From assembly GCF_900111445.1 (NCBI RefSeq), contig NZ_FOHE01000003.1, positions 63,729 to 127,728 of the forward strand: a stretch of DNA of 64,000 nucleotides, in the 5' to 3' direction. The DNA is from Oceanobacillus limi. Lineage in GTDB: Bacteria > Bacillota > Bacilli > Bacillales > Amphibacillaceae. Of the stretch, positions 19,852 to 28,284 are shown piece after piece (position 1 is the first letter of the stretch; every line of letters starts with the position of its first letter). The translations under genes and the position numbers were made by a program. A model generated the notes under the pieces. It worked only from the letters and a program-made list of their open reading frames with translations, ran no database searches and was not told where the DNA came from.

Positions 19852-22356
19852 TTAGTCTTCTATGTTACATACCTTATCATAAAACATATTTAAAGCTTCA
19901 TTATGGTATGCCTCGTAATCAAACCGATTATTAGGGACGTAATTACCATTTAAACATTGTGACATCCCGTTTGCTAAACCAGAAACAGAGTTCTCAACGA
20001 TGAGGCCATACCCATCTTCAATAACACTTCTTGGACCTGGAATATCTGTTGAGATAGTTGGCTTTCCTAATACTAATGCTTCTAAAAGCACAATTGCCTG
20101 CCCTTCGTAATTAGAGGACAATACAAAACAATCGCATTGATCGAGTAAATTATAAGGATTGTCTAAATGGCCAGTAAAAAAGACCTTATCATGAAGGTTT
20201 TTCGTTTTCACATGTTGAATTAAGTGGTCTTTTAGTGCTCCATCACCAACAATGTATAGTTTTACATTGCTGTTGTTCGCGGATACTAGTGAAAAAGATT
20301 CAATTAATTTATGATGGTCTTTTTCTGGGCTAAGTCTTCCAATTGTAATAAAGTTATAGTCTGTTGCTTTCGGCATAGGATAGTCACTCGTGCTTTCTCG
20401 GTGTAATGCAGATTCTGGGCCTATTTCCTCACCGAATTCATATTGGAATTCGCTTCTATCTCCTTTTAAATTTAATATCTTTTTATAGTCTATTGCATTA
20501 ATCACATAGTCCATTTTTTTCTCATAATCGGTTATGAAAGTTTTTAAGTTCTTCCAATTTTGCTCATGAGTAAGCTTTGACACGGATAAGACCTTATCGA
20601 ATAAGGTATACAGTGAGAAAATGACTTTTAAGTTTCTGCGATGAGGGTATTTATTATTAACAACCTTATGTAATTCTTTTTCCATATCAGAGTGTAAATA
20701 AATACTCCTACGTTTGAAGTGACCAAAGGCAAAGATAGAAGCCCAAAAGGGACTGTACCCCCCAAAATCAATCCCGATGTCAAAATTCGTGTTTCCAACC
20801 ATACGCTCATATTCTCTCTTATACATTTTGATAGGAGCTAGTTTCTGCATTCCTGTATAAAAAAATAAGGTATGTCGATACATATCAATTAGGGAAGCAT
20901 TCCAGGTTCCTAATCTAAATATATGGTGTACATTGTTGTTAACTTTCTCCATGTTGTTCCATTTCATTTTCTTTGTATTTGTACCGTGATCAATTAAGGT
21001 AACGTCATACTTTTCATAATCAATTGAGTTTAGCAAGCTGATTAGCGATGAGGTTATTCCATTATTTAAAAAGCCTCCGCCATATATAAGGATTTTCGTT
21101 TTATTTGTTTCAACGCTAAATAAATCTTCGCTGACTTTACCATGAAAGATCGTGTCAACAAGTCTTGCTGTGGATTGTCCATTATCATGATAACAGAACG
21201 TATTTAAAAACGAATGATAAACATCGTTATACTTGTTCGTGACCCTATCTAGATCTTGGATACAGTCGATAACTTGATTCACACTCATACATAAAGGGCC
21301 AGGAAGCTCATCCATTTCCATATATGTACCGCGTTCACGTTGATAGTCTTCTGCATCATAAGCGTAAAAGAGAATAGGTTTTTTTGTTGGTAAGAACTCA
21401 AAAAATATACTAGAGTAGTCTGTTATTAGTACATCGACAACTGATAATAGTTCATTGGTGTCTATGCGATCAGGTACACATAAATGCTCCAAACCTTGCT
21501 CTTTGAAAAATTTAGTAGCATAGTAATGCGATTTTACAAGTACCAAATAATCGCTACCGATATTTTCTTGTATCTTTTTAACATCCTTTTGTATTCTTTT
21601 GCTTTGGTCTTCCTCCTTACCTAGTTTGCCACGCCATGTTGGTGCGTATAATATGATTTTTTTATTCTCTGGTACCGCTAAAATACGTTTAAGCTCTTTT
21701 TTATTTGCTTTGTACATTAAATCCACCCGGGGATAACCAGTGTCTAAAATCTTTCCACCGTAAATGCTATTAACATCATGTGATTTTAAAAGCTTTTCTG
21801 CGGTGTATTTGTTTGGGCTTACAATGAAATCAGCAAATAAAAAGTTACGCTGGATATTTTTATGGTCTGTTACCCCTCTGTTTTTAATATCCATCCCTAA
21901 TGTCTTTAACGGAGTACCATGCCATGTGTTTGTGTAAATTTGATCTTTTCTCTTTTGAAAGTATGCAGGAAAGGAGGTGTCATTGATAAGGTATTTTGCT
22001 GTTGCAAGATACCTAGCATACTCCTGGCTGTGATAACTTACAAATGTTACATTTTTTAAATTCCTATATTGATTGGGGATTTTTGATAAATCAGAAATTG
22101 CCCATATATGTTGGTAATCCCGAAAAGATGGATCCTCTAGTAAATATGTAAAAATAGCAAAAGGATTGCCCGTCATACTGCGACCGTGGTACGCCTCGTA
22201 GAAAATCATATTATCAATCACTGGGGTTGTTTCCCACGCTTTTGTATAAGCTGCTCTTATACGAAAACTTTTATGTAGTAAATGCTTTCTTAAAGGATTT
22301 AATAAAAATCGTATATCATAAGGGACTGTCTTTCGAATTATTTTCCTAATACCCAT
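19852..22356 (-). CDS. Fusion: CDP-glycerol glycerophosphotransferase + GT4 glycosyltransferase
   Basis: An 834-residue protein joining two enzymes. Residues ~1-395 are a CDP-glycerol glycerophosphotransferase domain (NTWHGTPLKTLGMD near 147, VLITDYSSIFFEF near 318). Residues ~415-834 are a GT-B glycosyltransferase of family 4. That half opens with ILIYGGGFLNNGITSSLISL and has the donor site FITIGRLSPEKDHHKLIES near 675 and SSNYEGQAIVLLEALVLGKP near 760. Both halves keep their key residues. A natural reading is an enzyme that alternates glycerol-phosphate and sugar addition, or that decorates a glycerol-phosphate primer. It has no signal peptide and should act at the cytoplasmic face. It follows the second LCP gene on the same strand with a 220-bp gap. 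Confidence 0.88.
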   Translation of the reverse strand: MGIRKIIRKTVPYDIRFLLNPLRKHLLHKSFRIRAAYTKAWETTPVIDNMIFYEAYHGRSMTGNPFAIFTYLLEDPSFRDYQHIWAISDLSKIPNQYRNLKNVTFVSYHSQEYARYLATAKYLINDTSFPAYFQKRKDQIYTNTWHGTPLKTLGMDIKNRGVTDHKNIQRNFLFADFIVSPNKYTAEKLLKSHDVNSIYGGKILDTGYPRVDLMYKANKKELKRILAVPENKKIILYAPTWRGKLGKEEDQSKRIQKDVKKIQENIGSDYLVLVKSHYYATKFFKEQGLEHLCVPDRIDTNELLSVVDVLITDYSSIFFEFLPTKKPILFYAYDAEDYQRERGTYMEMDELPGPLCMSVNQVIDCIQDLDRVTNKYNDVYHSFLNTFCYHDNGQSTARLVDTIFHGKVSEDLFSVETNKTKILIYGGGFLNNGITSSLISLLNSIDYEKYDVTLIDHGTNTKKMKWNNMEKVNNNVHHIFRLGTWNASLIDMYRHTLFFYTGMQKLAPIKMYKREYERMVGNTNFDIGIDFGGYSPFWASIFAFGHFKRRSIYLHSDMEKELHKVVNNKYPHRRNLKVIFSLYTLFDKVLSVSKLTHEQNWKNLKTFITDYEKKMDYVINAIDYKKILNLKGDRSEFQYEFGEEIGPESALHRESTSDYPMPKATDYNFITIGRLSPEKDHHKLIESFSLVSANNSNVKLYIVGDGALKDHLIQHVKTKNLHDKVFFTGHLDNPYNLLDQCDCFVLSSNYEGQAIVLLEALVLGKPTISTDIPGPRSVIEDGYGLIVENSVSGLANGMSQCLNGNYVPNNRFDYEAYHNEALNMFYDKVCNIED

Positions 22357-22683
22357 TCATTCTTCCCTCCGACCAAAGATGTATAGCACATTTAATGTTT
22401 TACTAGTATGGGGAAGAATTAGAGTAAATATAACCATCCATCGTTGAATTTTGTCGATCTATTGAAGAGATTTTTTTCTTCTAATGTAAAAATTTGTAGT
22501 TTATTGCCCGGGAAATAAGGATGAAGGCGAAATATGTTTTAACTATTAAGAGCTTTTATGATAATTCTATTGTAGAGGTAACGCCTTCGTACCTGTTAAA
22601 TGGTATTTTTTGAAAGTGTATTCCAGCAATTTGCCATGGTAGATTGAAGAGGTAGTACGAGTGTCAAATAACTGTACTGTTTA
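22357..22683. other. Intergenic region upstream of the small lipoprotein
   Basis: Apart from the promoter described next, this stretch shows no feature. A 31-codon frame from the ATG at 22521 lacks a spaced ribosome site, and I do not call it. Confidence 0.5.
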
Positions 22684-22712
22684 TTGAAATTAATGAATAG
22701 ACATCTTTTAAT
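22684..22712 (+). promoter_or_regulatory. Sigma-A promoter of the small lipoprotein gene
   Basis: TTGAAA and TTTAAT are separated by exactly 17 bp (each 5 of 6 or better against consensus), about 35 bp before the GGAGG ribosome site of the gene at 22746. Confidence 0.6.
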
Positions 22713-22745
22713 TCGTAAAATGTTAACGAATGTCGGAGGTTACAA

Positions 22746-22887
22746 ATGAAAAAGACGAAAAAAGCATTAATATTAATTTTGATATTTTCATTTCTAGTTA
22801 TAGCTGGTTGCACTTCATCTGACTACATGGGGTTGGTACAGGATTGATCGAGCTAATTACTATGTTTATGATGCTTTTGCGTATTAG
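22746..22887 (+). pseudogene. Small lipoprotein gene, probably frameshifted
   Basis: A short gene with a full expression set: promoter at 22684, GGAGG six bases before the ATG, and a strong terminator at 22894. The frame as written gives 33 residues with a lipoprotein signal (basic start, hydrophobic core, VIAGC lipobox, Cys22) and stops at 22847. Skipping one base just after codon 27 continues the frame as WGWYRIDRANYYVYDAFAY and ends at a TAG at 22885-22887. That extension is rich in aromatic residues and reads like real protein. I infer a 46-residue lipoprotein broken by one base, or a sequencing indel. I do not recognise the family. Confidence 0.5.
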
Positions 22888-22893
22888 TATAAG

Positions 22894-22924
22894 AAAAGGA
22901 ACTCAACTGCTGAGTTCCTTTTTT
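22894..22924. terminator. Bidirectional terminator (small lipoprotein / SLH protease)
   Basis: AAAAGGAACTCA pairs with TGAGTTCCTTTT across a 5-base loop, with T6 on the plus strand and A/T tails on both sides. It lies between the small lipoprotein gene and the minus-strand protease gene ending at 22960. Confidence 0.85.
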
Positions 22925-22959
22925 ATAAGATAGGAGAAAACATAGAGTTTAGGTATTTT

Positions 22960-24672
22960 TTAATGTATATGTGGAGCTGCTCGGAAAAGCATTCGAGCAA
23001 TCTGTGCTCTAGTTATTGGGTTTCCAGGTGCAAAACGATTGGGCGCAACCCCTTTGATTATACCTAAGTTATACATTGTCATAATTGAATCAAAGGACCA
23101 ACTTGTTTCGGAAACATCCTCAAATGGATTTGATTGCTGGGATATCTCTATTTCCATTGCGCGATCAAGCATAGCAACCATTTGTTCACGTGTTAAATTA
23201 TTTTGTGGGAGGAAACGTCCTGCTGAACCCGTCATTATTCCATGTTGAGAGATAATCTTTATTTCACGAGCGTATTCATGGTTCGTAGGGATGTCCGCGA
23301 ATTTTACTGCGGGATCATCTGTCTCTTCAAGACCGAATACACGAACAAAAATGAGAGCTGCATGTACTCTTGTTAAATTTTGTTCGGGAAGAAAATATCC
23401 ATTTGATCCAATCATCCACCCTTTATTTTGAATAAATAATATTTCTTCTGTTGCCGGATGACGATTAATGTCTTTAAAAATTAATGGTGCTTGTGCTAAA
23501 CCATATCCATACCATGGATCTCTTCCGGGAGAACCTAGGTCAAGGCTTGCATTCTGCAATTGGGTTCTTAATTGACTTATAGTAAGGTTAGGATCTCTTT
23601 GTTTTAATAAAGCTGCTATACCTGCTACAAAGGGCGAGGCAGAACTGGTACCACTCATTTTAGCATACGAATTGTTAAGGTAGGTACTTAATATATTTAC
23701 TCCTGGAGCTGCTAATTCAACTTGTTCTCCAGTAGAGGAGAAACTTGCTCGTTGGTTATTTTTATCTGTTGCTCCAACCCCAATTACAGTCGGAAGTCTA
23801 GCGGGATAACTAACATTATTTTCAGTACCAGCAATGGTACCATTATTACCTGTAGCAGCAATTAGTAATATATTTTGATCGGTAGCTTTGGTAACAATGG
23901 ACTCCATCAGTCTAGAACTTATTTCACTTCCTAAACTAAGGTTAATAATATCGACATTGTTTTGAATGGACCAGTCTATTCCTGCTATCACATCAGAAGT
24001 GTATCCAAGTCCATCTTGGTCGAGGACTTTCACTGCGTAGATTACTGATTCGGGTGCAATACCAACTATTCCTACATCATTATTTCTTGCTCCTATTATT
24101 CCTGCAACATGTGTTCCATGGCCATTGTCATCATAATAACTTGTTGTGTAGTCTACCATAGATACGCCTTTTGCAATAGGTAAATCCTCATGTTCAGCAA
24201 TGCCAGAATCAATGACGGAGATTTTTATATTTCTTCCAGTTAGATTACTTTGCAATGCTCGAGGAGCTTGCACGGATACATTTGACCACTCTACTGTTTG
24301 TTGAGGTTTTACCTCCACTATTTTATCGTATTCTAAATAATCGACCCGTTCATCTAATCTTATTTCGGAGAGCTTATCTCTAGGGACGTAAGCAGCTACC
24401 ATGTTCATTTCTTCATATAAGTGTTCAACCTGTCCACCATATACTTCCACCAAACTATCTGGATGATATCCTTTTTTGATAAGGATAATTACCCTTAGCA
24501 TATTTTCCATGTCAATTAAATTATTGGTACTGTCTTGCTGTGTGTTATCTGTTGTATTTATGTTTTGATAATTTGTGTCATCATTATTACTTTCGGGGGT
24601 GTGCTGGTACACACACCCCCCTAATAGAAGGATGATTAGGATAATATAGGTGTGTCTAATCGTTATCACCAC
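22960..24672 (-). CDS. Subtilisin-family serine protease with three SLH domains
   Basis: A 570-residue wall-displayed S8 protease. The start carries a lipoprotein-like signal with lipobox LLGGC (Cys20). An inhibitor-I9-like propeptide spans ~57-122. The catalytic triad is visible: Asp155 (SVIDSGIAEHED), His185 (DNGHGTHVAG) and Ser343 (MSGTSSASPFVAG), with the oxyanion Asn276 (AATGNNG). Three SLH repeats occupy ~405-570. Having both a lipobox and an SLH triplet is uncommon, because either alone would anchor the protein. The gene is 13 bp downstream of the GH18-SLH gene, so they form one operon. Substrates might be wall or S-layer proteins (inference). Confidence 0.92.
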   Translation of the reverse strand: MVITIRHTYIILIILLLGGCVYQHTPESNNDDTNYQNINTTDNTQQDSTNNLIDMENMLRVIILIKKGYHPDSLVEVYGGQVEHLYEEMNMVAAYVPRDKLSEIRLDERVDYLEYDKIVEVKPQQTVEWSNVSVQAPRALQSNLTGRNIKISVIDSGIAEHEDLPIAKGVSMVDYTTSYYDDNGHGTHVAGIIGARNNDVGIVGIAPESVIYAVKVLDQDGLGYTSDVIAGIDWSIQNNVDIINLSLGSEISSRLMESIVTKATDQNILLIAATGNNGTIAGTENNVSYPARLPTVIGVGATDKNNQRASFSSTGEQVELAAPGVNILSTYLNNSYAKMSGTSSASPFVAGIAALLKQRDPNLTISQLRTQLQNASLDLGSPGRDPWYGYGLAQAPLIFKDINRHPATEEILFIQNKGWMIGSNGYFLPEQNLTRVHAALIFVRVFGLEETDDPAVKFADIPTNHEYAREIKIISQHGIMTGSAGRFLPQNNLTREQMVAMLDRAMEIEISQQSNPFEDVSETSWSFDSIMTMYNLGIIKGVAPNRFAPGNPITRAQIARMLFRAAPHIH

Positions 24673-24685
24673 TCTTTACGTGAAC

Positions 24686-26317
24686 CTATTGTACTTGTTG
24701 CTCTTCAAAATCATTTGACATAAGATGCATTATTTTTGCCATATGCGTCCTTGTTGAATAGGAATCGGGTCTAAATCTGCCGTCTTCAAAACCTTTGAGT
24801 ACACCCTGTTGGGTAAGGGCGAGTACGGCTTCATAAGACCAATTATCCGAAGAAATATCTTTATATTGGCTTCCAGCTGATGTATTTACTGGATAGTCAA
24901 AAATATTATATAAAATGGATGCTAGTTGCTCCCTTGTTAAAGGTGCTTCTGGGTCAAAGCGTTCGGGTGCTTTCCCTTTCAAATACCCTCTTTCTCTAGC
25001 AACTTCTATATGATCTCTTGCCCAATGACCATTTAAATCGTTAAATTTGTATTCACTCGGTTTTAAGTTATCCTGACCTAATGCGCGCATCAGCACACCA
25101 GTTGCTTGTGCTCTAGTTAAATAATTCTCCGGTGCGAAGATTGTGCTGGACCTCCCGTTCATCCACATTTTTTGAGAGACGAAATCAATGTGTTCAAACG
25201 CCCAGTAATTAGTAGGCACATCCTTAAAATAAGTGCTATTTAGCCAGGATGAATAATAATCCCAAGTATCTGGAGTTTCATGAGTTAACGCCCAAGAACC
25301 AGTTCCTTTTATTCCGTACTTTTTTGGTTGTCGCAGTTTAGCTTTAATTGAATTTTCGTTTTCAAACCAAATTACATATTCGCCTGCTGTAAGGTTAGTA
25401 CTCCCAACAAATGAATTTTGTCCACTAGGGATAGTAAATGTTGCATAGGAGGATTGTGTTTTCTCATCAAATCTTATTTTCCCGTTATATTTGTCTACCA
25501 ATGGTTTTACATGTGTACTTGATAATCCTTTTCCGGTAATTTGCTTTCCTTCTAAAGTGGGTCCGTCTAACTTCCACATTCTTCCGTAAAAAGGCAGCCC
25601 TGCGACAATTCGGTCTTTTGGCACACCTTGATTAATGGCATATTGAATAGAGCGTTCGAAAAATGAAAGGCTTGAAACAGGTCCGATTGGGCTATCCGGT
25701 GACTCCCAGCTTTCATCGTAAGCCATGATCATGAGATAGTCAGCATAACTTCCTAATGCATTATAATCGTAGAAACCATGCCACCCTGTTTTCCAACCGT
25801 TCGGGTTAGCTGCAACTGCAACCGAGACTTCTTTATTGTTAGGTACATATTGTCGAAGTAACCGAATAAAATCGGTGTGTGCGTCGCGATAGGCGTGACC
25901 CACCCCTTCGATGTCAACGTTTACTCCATCTAACTTGTACTTTTCAATTGCATTCGCAACATCGCGAGCTAATTTATCTCTGTTAGATAAACCATTAATT
26001 CCTGCTGTCGCATCCCAGTGATTAGCTAAAAAAGGGACAACTTTAATGCCTTTATTATGCATTTGATCAATAAAAGAAGATTGGAGACGCCAAGTCACCT
26101 CCAATTGTCCATCTGTTGTTATATCAAAGTAGTTGGGTGAAACAACATGTAAGCTTCCTTTTGTTCTTTCAACTTGTGTGAGATAACTACTTGTTGTACC
26201 AAAAAATAAATAGGACATATTGAACATTCCAGATTGAGAACTAGATGTGGTACTCATGCGTAATGTTAAAGGAATTATGAACAATAATACGATAATTATC
26301 TTTATGAGTTGTTTCAA
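24686..26317 (-). CDS. Glycoside hydrolase family 18 with three SLH domains
   Basis: A 543-residue secreted hydrolase. A signal peptide covers ~1-28. A GH18 barrel follows at ~30-355 with the catalytic motif LDGVNVDIEG; the proton donor is Glu137 and the D-x-D pattern is intact. Supporting text includes MAYDESWESPDSPIGPVS and VAGLPFYGRMW, typical of the spore/cortex YaaH-SleL and chitinase-like branch. Three SLH repeats end the protein (~365-540). There are no LysM domains, unlike SleL. It sits between a lipoprotein gene 35 bp upstream and the SLH protease 13 bp downstream. The substrate is either peptidoglycan N-acetylglucosamine linkages or chitin-like polymers. Confidence 0.92.
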   Translation of the reverse strand: MKQLIKIIIVLLFIIPLTLRMSTTSSSQSGMFNMSYLFFGTTSSYLTQVERTKGSLHVVSPNYFDITTDGQLEVTWRLQSSFIDQMHNKGIKVVPFLANHWDATAGINGLSNRDKLARDVANAIEKYKLDGVNVDIEGVGHAYRDAHTDFIRLLRQYVPNNKEVSVAVAANPNGWKTGWHGFYDYNALGSYADYLMIMAYDESWESPDSPIGPVSSLSFFERSIQYAINQGVPKDRIVAGLPFYGRMWKLDGPTLEGKQITGKGLSSTHVKPLVDKYNGKIRFDEKTQSSYATFTIPSGQNSFVGSTNLTAGEYVIWFENENSIKAKLRQPKKYGIKGTGSWALTHETPDTWDYYSSWLNSTYFKDVPTNYWAFEHIDFVSQKMWMNGRSSTIFAPENYLTRAQATGVLMRALGQDNLKPSEYKFNDLNGHWARDHIEVARERGYLKGKAPERFDPEAPLTREQLASILYNIFDYPVNTSAGSQYKDISSDNWSYEAVLALTQQGVLKGFEDGRFRPDSYSTRTHMAKIMHLMSNDFEEQQVQ

Positions 26318-26352
26318 AATGCTACCTCCTTAATAGCAGTTGCCCTTTATGA

Positions 26353-27177
26353 CTAGTTGTATCTTGCTCTAAAGGTATAGCCGTTTTCAGTAGGTGAAAT
26401 ATGGTAGTGAATATGATGGTAATCGAAGGAGGTTTCAGAAACATTACTTAAATCTCCATTTGGTCCGACTCCGATATCATGAAATAAGGAATCTACGTCA
26501 TTAATTTCTAAATTGGGGTGAATGATATTAATTATTTGACTCCAACCAGTTAACATTTGATAAACATTTGAACCTAGAGTTCCTTCTTGGACCATTTCTA
26601 GCTGTTCAACATATCCTTGATTGTTTGCATGGATACGTAACGCCAGTTGATTTGTTAACTTACTTTCATACGTTACTCCATTTTCTGTCTCAATTTCCTG
26701 GAGACTTTCTATATACAATTCGCTAAATTGTTCATCAGAGACCGCATTCCATCTCTCTTTAAAGTTGTCAATAGGTAAGGGTGTTTCCTTACTGGTATCG
26801 TGTTCATCTGGAATATGTTCTTCCAATTCTCGTTCCGTTGAAGAGTCAGGTAGAGTCTCCTGCAAAGAGCGTTGTTCCCTCTGGGGTTGGTTTTCATCTG
26901 CATCTTCGTATGGGTCGAAATTCTCTACTTCTTCTTCACTTGTTTCACCTGGAATTTCCTTATCGTTGTCGAAGTTATTTTCATCTTCTAAATCGGTGTC
27001 CTCTAAATCCCTAGCTTGGATATCTATTTCATTTGGATCAAATGGCTCGTTTGAGAGGTTTTTGTAAGGATTTGAATTGGAATCATTTGTACGCTTTTCA
27101 GGTTGTGCACTATCCATACAAGCCACTAAGGAAAATGCAGCTAAGAAGATCACACCGAATTGATAAACTTTAGACAT
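26353..27177 (-). CDS. Acidic lipoprotein of unknown function
   Basis: A 274-residue lipoprotein if started at the ATG at 27177 (in-frame TTG, GTG and ATG codons up to 27189 also exist). The signal ends in SLVAC (Cys20). Residues ~25-125 are an Asp/Glu/Asn-rich, low-complexity linker. Residues ~130-274 form a compact domain (VSDEQFSELYIESLQEIE ..., then YHHIHYHISP) that I do not recognise. It is the first gene of the operon with the GH18-SLH and S8-SLH enzymes, so it may help their secretion or folding, but nothing in the sequence proves this. Its 5' side faces the DUF1659 operon divergently. Confidence 0.75.
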   Translation of the reverse strand: MSKVYQFGVIFLAAFSLVACMDSAQPEKRTNDSNSNPYKNLSNEPFDPNEIDIQARDLEDTDLEDENNFDNDKEIPGETSEEEVENFDPYEDADENQPQREQRSLQETLPDSSTERELEEHIPDEHDTSKETPLPIDNFKERWNAVSDEQFSELYIESLQEIETENGVTYESKLTNQLALRIHANNQGYVEQLEMVQEGTLGSNVYQMLTGWSQIINIIHPNLEINDVDSLFHDIGVGPNGDLSNVSETSFDYHHIHYHISPTENGYTFRARYN

Positions 27178-27389
27178 ATTCATCACCAACTTTTGATTTT
27201 AATCCTGCTGTTACTATCATTCGATAATAGCCACCGTGTATTCAACGAAATTTTTACCAGTTGCTCCCTTTTTACTACAATCGAAAAAATACCGTTTAAA
27301 GTGTCGGAAAGTATTTATAAATTTTTTTAGAGATTTTGCCACCTTTTGCATTCTTTCATCGATTGTATAAGTGAAAGGAGGTGGTTGTG

Positions 27390-27614
27390 ATGGCAGTAGC
27401 AGATAAAAAGAATTCTCAGTTGCGATTAGTGTTTTACGACGGTGATGATGTCCTAACAGGAGATCCAATTTATAAAAATAAAAGCTTTAATAATGTCAAA
27501 ACGGATGCAACAGCAGATCAGTTGTACGCAGTTGCAACAGTTTTATCGGATTTACAGGAGCGCGCTTTATTTAATATTGAACGAAAAGACAGCTCTGATA
27601 TCCGTGAAGGTTAA
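27390..27614 (+). CDS. DUF1659 family small protein
   Basis: A 74-residue cytoplasmic protein of the DUF1659 family, widespread in Bacillales and of unknown function. The ATG at 27390 is chosen because AAAGGAGGTGG lies at ideal spacing; the GTG at 27381 overlaps that site. It contains the typical DGDDVLTGDPIYKNKSFNNV pattern. It is the first of three consecutive small genes (DUF1659, DUF2922, YvrJ), an arrangement common in this order. Confidence 0.88.
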   Translation: MAVADKKNSQLRLVFYDGDDVLTGDPIYKNKSFNNVKTDATADQLYAVATVLSDLQERALFNIERKDSSDIREG

Positions 27615-27652
27615 TTTTAGGATAGGAAATTAAGAAGAAGGGAGGTAATAGT

Positions 27653-27871
27653 ATGAAGAAGCTTGAACTAAAGTTCGAAAATGAAGATGGTAAAATTGTA
27701 ACGTATTCATTGGATAAGCCAATTGAGCCAGTGGATTCAGATCAAGTGAACGCAGCTATGGACGAAATTATTTTACAAAACCCATTTACTTCAAGTGGTG
27801 GTGATCTTGTTACGAAAAAAAGCGCTCGAGTTGTAGAACGTATTGTCCAAGAGATAGAGCTTGGTGAATAA
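27653..27871 (+). CDS. DUF2922 family small protein
   Basis: A 72-residue protein of the DUF2922 family (KKLELKFENEDGKIVTYSL start, VTKKSARVVERIVQEIEL end), function unknown. AAGGGAGG precedes the start, and the gene lies 38 bp after the DUF1659 gene. A short dyad near 27889-27909 (GACCAGCA-like arms) follows without a T-run. Confidence 0.88.
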   Translation: MKKLELKFENEDGKIVTYSLDKPIEPVDSDQVNAAMDEIILQNPFTSSGGDLVTKKSARVVERIVQEIELGE

Positions 27872-27996
27872 ATGGTTTACAAAAAGAAAGGCCAGCAGCA
27901 ATGCTGGTCTATTTAAATTAAAGGCTATTAAGATTATGATGATCAAACAGTAGCATATGCTACCATTTTATTGACGATGAGGGGAGGGTCTAGATT

Positions 27997-28131
27997 ATGG
28001 AAACTTGGGTGGCTTTCGTTACTGAAGTTGGATTTCCTATCGCGGTTACATTTTATTTATTGCACCGTATTGAAGGAAAGCTTAACGACCTAATCGAATC
28101 GATCCATGGATTGCCAGATAGGATGAAATAA
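27997..28131 (+). CDS. YvrJ family small membrane protein
   Basis: A 44-residue protein with one hydrophobic segment (GFPIAVTFYLLHRI) followed by a basic/acidic tail ending GLPDRMK. This matches the YvrJ family that usually follows DUF1659 and DUF2922 genes. GGGGAGGG lies ~9 bases before the ATG. Function unknown. Confidence 0.85.
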   Translation: METWVAFVTEVGFPIAVTFYLLHRIEGKLNDLIESIHGLPDRMK

Positions 28132-28284
28132 AGGAGGAGTAATCAGAAATGGGGAATGAGCGCTCGGAATGATGAAGGGAGCGATCGAAAGTGAGGTGAG
28201 AGCGCTCCTAGATCTGAGGAAGGGATCCAAATTAAAGGGAGGAAGCTCCAACCTCGAAGCGAAACGCTCCAACCCCCCGCTCCG

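Noticed and set aside
22521-22616. 31-codon frame upstream of the small lipoprotein
   Set aside because: No spaced ribosome site, no terminator and no signal-like features.
28132-28284. GAGCGCTC-like motifs repeated near 28165-28207
   Set aside because: Short and imperfect, without regular spacing; not enough to call a repeat family.
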